A DNA stretch of 35,691 nucleotides from Fidelibacterota bacterium (GTDB taxonomy: Bacteria > Fidelibacterota > UBA8477 > JABMPR01), in contig JAIPJF010000006.1 of assembly GCA_021734325.1 (NCBI GenBank), positions 1-35,691 of the forward strand, in the 5' to 3' direction. The position numbers and the translations under genes were made by a program. The notes under the pieces are model-generated. The model did not search any database. It saw only the letters and a program-made list of their open reading frames with translations, and was not told where the DNA came from. Positions 33,111 through 35,691 of this stretch are shown piece by piece. Position 1 is the first letter of the stretch. The number at the start of each line of letters is the position of its first letter.

Positions 33111-34391
33111 TCACCCACCGCCAGAGGCTTTTTTCACCTTCATTTTTACTTTCGGTGTGTATTCTAATTTGTGCTCATGTAGTTCAGGTTCCGCCACTTC
33201 ATAGCTACTCCCCAATGCTGCATCAAATTCATATCGAAGCATGTCATCATCCATATCGGCCAATGTCTTTGACGGCACGGGCATATCGCCCCTCAGGGGG
33301 TCTGATTCAATGAGAAGCTCAGTGAAAGTATCCAGCCACCCATTAACACCATTCTCCAGGATGTAAACGTTCTCCACCCCATGAGCCCGGATGATCTTCC
33401 AGGCTTCTGTCGCTCTTTGTTCATCATTGCTCATGATAACAAACAGTGTATTGACTGGTCGTTGGAGAAAATCTTTCTCTGCGCGTTGACCCAGATTTTC
33501 AATCTCGGCCCGTTTCGCACCCATGAGATGAAACAGGTTAAAGTCACTCTCATTCCGGACATCTATGAGCTCTGTACGAACAAGATCATTCTGAATGAAA
33601 TCCAAAAGCTCTCCTGCCGCTATTTGAACTTCACGCTGGTCAAGTCTTGCCTGTTCAACGGCAGCAATACGCTCCCATTTTTCTTCCACAGTGGGTTGTC
33701 CCCTTAGCATAACGAAAAGAGCCAACAGCAGGATAAAACCAGCTCCAGATAGCTTTTGTGGCAAGTATTGACGACGATTCTGTGTCCCGTTCATCTGGTC
33801 CTCGACATATTCTACCAACCAGAACAGCAAGAGAGCCATCAAGACGATGCCAAAGACTATGACGCCAATGGGCGCTCCCAGTAGATCTGGCAGGATAAGA
33901 CGCCCCATATTGGAGGAATTCCAGAAGGTACTAAACAGACCATCGATGTTTTCCCCGAATACATAAATGCCAACGGTCAGACCAGCAACAAAGGCGATCC
34001 CGTCTTTCTTGAAAGTTGCCAATGCCACCAGGGAAGTTCCGGGACAAAAGCCGCCAACCACAAACCCGACACCCATGATCAAGCCACCGACCATTCCCGG
34101 CCATAAATAGGTCGGGTTGACATACACCCGACCATAATCAAGCCAACCGAGGGAACTGGCCCCGAAGACCAATACCATGGCGACAATTATTCCGGTGAAC
34201 ATGACCTTGAATACGGTCATGTCGGTGAAATAGAACTGGGCGGCTAATTTTGTGGATTTTCCAAAACCACCAATTTCAAGGGCATATCCAAAGGCAATCC
34301 CAATGAGGAGTGAAATTAAGTAGAATCCTGTTTTACCGAACAGAACCTGCAATGGCAGGGGACCGGGAAAGGCAGAGAAGAATTGTTCCAT
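33111..34391 (-). CDS. YeeE/YedE-type sulfur transporter with C-terminal rhodanese-like domain
   Basis: This 426-residue protein has about eight membrane helices in residues 1-235. YeeE/YedE (TsuA-type) signatures are 'IGIAFGYALEIGGFGKSTKLAAQFYFTD' and 'GGLIMGVGFVVGGFCPGTSLVALATFKKDG'. The cysteine in 'GGFCPGTS' is the conserved thiosulfate-handling type. Residues about 255-370 form a rhodanese-like domain ('TELIDVRNESDFNLFHLMGAKRAEIENL', 'GVENVYILENGVNGWLD'), but the active-site loop reads 'VIMSNDEQRA', with Ser where catalytic rhodaneses have Cys. It may be a binding module. The acidic/basic tail ends 'KMKVKKASGGG'. It starts 9 nt after the smaller YeeE/YedE gene and precedes a strong terminator. 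Confidence 0.88.
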   Translation of the reverse strand: MEQFFSAFPGPLPLQVLFGKTGFYLISLLIGIAFGYALEIGGFGKSTKLAAQFYFTDMTVFKVMFTGIIVAMVLVFGASSLGWLDYGRVYVNPTYLWPGMVGGLIMGVGFVVGGFCPGTSLVALATFKKDGIAFVAGLTVGIYVFGENIDGLFSTFWNSSNMGRLILPDLLGAPIGVIVFGIVLMALLLFWLVEYVEDQMNGTQNRRQYLPQKLSGAGFILLLALFVMLRGQPTVEEKWERIAAVEQARLDQREVQIAAGELLDFIQNDLVRTELIDVRNESDFNLFHLMGAKRAEIENLGQRAEKDFLQRPVNTLFVIMSNDEQRATEAWKIIRAHGVENVYILENGVNGWLDTFTELLIESDPLRGDMPVPSKTLADMDDDMLRYEFDAALGSSYEVAEPELHEHKLEYTPKVKMKVKKASGGG

Positions 34392-34400
34392 GGCCGACCC

Positions 34401-34931
34401 CTATATCCACAATTTTCTTAACGTATAGGCTACTGCATAGGCTCCAACGAAAACCGCCAGTAAAAAGGCCCAGCTACCAACAGAGAGTACAGCACCTCCC
34501 GAGAGTCCCTGGCCGGAGGTACACCCCCTGGCAAAACGTGCACCATAGCCCATGACGGCGCCGCCAAGAAAGGCCATTCCCCAACGGGTTCGATTACTTA
34601 TCCGCGGACCCTTGCTCGTGGTAAAACTCAGACGATGATGGAGGTACCCTGATGCAAATCCACCGATCAGAATACCAACAGTCAAAAAGACGAAGGCATT
34701 ATCCAGGGGATTGGTACTTCCTCCTGCATAGGGAATAAGATAGGGGGTTGTATTTATGTGCTGGGGGGCAATAATGTCCTCGATATAGATGAGCATCCTG
34801 TTGATCGGTCCCGATGCTCCAAGACCACTGCCAGTAAGGAGGAAGGCAAGAAAAAGAACAATGCCAAGAAGCGTCCCTGCAACATATGGATTCGTGTAGG
34901 GCTTGGCCTTTTTTACAAGAGCTTCAGACAT
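34401..34931 (-). CDS. YeeE/YedE-type membrane protein (small)
   Basis: This 176-residue protein has about four to five membrane helices. The hallmark 'ARFARGCTSGQGLSGGAVLSVGSWAFLLAVF' carries the conserved cysteine of YeeE/YedE proteins. Its ATG overlaps the last base of the preceding cytochrome b stop as TAATG (one-base overlap), so they are translated together. It lies 9 nt before the larger YeeE/YedE-rhodanese gene. The pair probably forms one sulfur-compound channel from two polypeptides, as two-part YeeE/YedE systems do; the compound (thiosulfate or sulfide/polysulfide) cannot be told. Confidence 0.88.
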   Translation of the reverse strand: MSEALVKKAKPYTNPYVAGTLLGIVLFLAFLLTGSGLGASGPINRMLIYIEDIIAPQHINTTPYLIPYAGGSTNPLDNAFVFLTVGILIGGFASGYLHHRLSFTTSKGPRISNRTRWGMAFLGGAVMGYGARFARGCTSGQGLSGGAVLSVGSWAFLLAVFVGAYAVAYTLRKLWI

Positions 34932-35691
34932 TATTCATGCTCCTTGTTCTGAGTATCAGGCTTGGCCTGATCAGGTGAAATATTTTCATCCACGATGTCC
35001 CAACCAATGATCATGGCTCGTATACCGTCCAGCGGTTTGTGACCTGTTGTCGTCAGATACATATGCAAAACGATAAAGGTGGCAAACAACCAGGCCAGAA
35101 GGGAATGAACGGGTCCCAAGACGGGTAATCCGCCCAGACGTTCTGCAAACTGGGGCCAGGTCTGGGCACTCCAGATCAGTACTCCAGTAATAATCTGTAG
35201 GGGTAATAAAATATTCAGAAGACCAAAATAGGTTATCTGCTGGAGCGGGTTTAATTTTTTCTCTGGAGTCTTTTCAAAGGGGTGGCCATCCCCGCGGAAA
35301 ATTCCTTTTAAATAGTAGCTGGCTTGCATGACTGCCTGATCGAAGAAACCCCTGGGCTGGGGTATATATTGTTTGATCTCGCCACTGACCAGATGGTAAA
35401 AAACAGCGAGGAACGCATTGGCAAACAGGATAAATCCCAGCACATTGTGAACCTGAACCATATACGGGAATGAAAACCAGCTGAACATTTCAGGTCGATG
35501 AATGATCAGTCCAGTGATCAACAGAAGAAAAATGGCCATAACCTGAATCCAGTGCCAGAGACGATCATAAAAGGTGTACATGTAGACTTGTTTGATTTTG
35601 GGGGTATGCTTCTGTCGAAGTCGCGCGGAGTAGACACGCATACTTGAATGAATGAAAATTCCGAATATGGTGCCTATGACGATCAGAATAC
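34931..35691 (-). CDS. Di-haem cytochrome b subunit of a membrane reductase, incomplete at window edge
   Basis: At least 252 residues are encoded, and the frame stays open to the last base of the window (16 codons beyond the first ATG at 35641). Those codons encode a hydrophobic helix ('ILIVIGTIFGIFIHSS'), so the gene most likely begins outside the window and an upstream domain is cut off. The visible part is a cytochrome b561/formate dehydrogenase gamma-type fold: 'FYDRLWHWIQVMAIFLLLITGLIIH', 'VQVHNVLGFILFANAFLAVFYHLVSG', 'VLIWSAQTWPQFAERL' and 'VHSLLAWLFATFIVLHMYLTTTGHKP', with paired histidines for two haems. It probably passes quinol electrons to or from a periplasmic partner. It is translationally coupled to the small YeeE/YedE gene. 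Confidence 0.88.
   Translation of the reverse strand, partial: ILIVIGTIFGIFIHSSMRVYSARLRQKHTPKIKQVYMYTFYDRLWHWIQVMAIFLLLITGLIIHRPEMFSWFSFPYMVQVHNVLGFILFANAFLAVFYHLVSGEIKQYIPQPRGFFDQAVMQASYYLKGIFRGDGHPFEKTPEKKLNPLQQITYFGLLNILLPLQIITGVLIWSAQTWPQFAERLGGLPVLGPVHSLLAWLFATFIVLHMYLTTTGHKPLDGIRAMIIGWDIVDENISPDQAKPDTQNKEHE

Noticed and set aside
1..35691. tRNA, rRNA, CRISPR arrays, insertion sequences
   Set aside because: Read for TTC-loop-like, regularly spaced repeat and transposase signatures on both strands; none was convincing.

Overview
The window looks like part of a chromosome from an uncultured or little-studied Gram-negative anaerobe of the Fibrobacteres-Chlorobi-Bacteroidetes (FCB) wider group. 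Marinimicrobia- or Calditrichota-like lineages are my best guess, inferred from protein style only. The supporting traits are several large secreted proteins ending in a 'YPNPFN ... G.Y.V.W' type IX-secretion/FlgD-like C-terminal domain, a PorQ/PorV-like outer-membrane protein, an exbB-exbD-exbD-tonB set, He_PIG/VCBS giant proteins, and oxygen-sensitive 2-hydroxyacyl-CoA dehydratase genes. I see no rRNA, tRNA, CRISPR array, insertion sequence or phage gene.

Layout. (1) 1-102: 3' end of a plus-strand gene cut by the window edge. (2) 134-6392, minus strand: two related multidomain secreted proteins, the second in a two-gene unit behind a TrmB-type regulator. (3) 6783-8607, plus: LytS/LytTR two-component pair with overlapping genes. 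(4) 8652-10679, minus: small membrane protein, then an FMN-binding membrane protein translationally coupled to a LOG-family protein. (5) 10849-14825, plus: single-domain asparaginase homologue, two small membrane proteins (one apparently using an ATT start), a degenerate ParB-like protein abutting an SPL-family radical SAM protein, and a GNAT acetyltransferase, closed by a strong terminator. (6) 14893-19679, minus: tonB-exbD-exbD-exbB, a C-terminal processing protease and an outer-membrane-like protein. (7) 19955-23191, plus: a 1078-residue repeat protein with a C-terminal membrane anchor. (8) 23269-24180, minus: PorQ-like protein. (9) 24302-31559, plus: a tight run of alpha/beta hydrolase, tryptophanase-family lyase, secreted subtilase, two 2-hydroxyacyl-CoA dehydratase subunits and their ATP-dependent activator. 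(10) 31620-32901: two exported proteins of unknown role. (11) 33111-35691, minus: two YeeE/YedE-type sulfur transport proteins, one with a rhodanese-like tail lacking its cysteine, downstream of a di-haem cytochrome b running off the window.

Reading the genes together, region 9 suggests extracellular proteolysis coupled to amino-acid fermentation: the subtilase would release peptides, the lyase would split tryptophan (or tyrosine), and the dehydratase system would handle a 2-hydroxyacyl-CoA made from another amino acid. Region 11 suggests import and reduction of a sulfur compound. The most unusual pieces are the secreted DJ-1/PfpI fusion under a TrmB regulator, the ParB-like/SPL-like pair in which both partners lack a hallmark motif, the subtilase-dehydratase overlap, and the likely ATT start. 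All function calls are from reading sequence by eye; no database search was possible.
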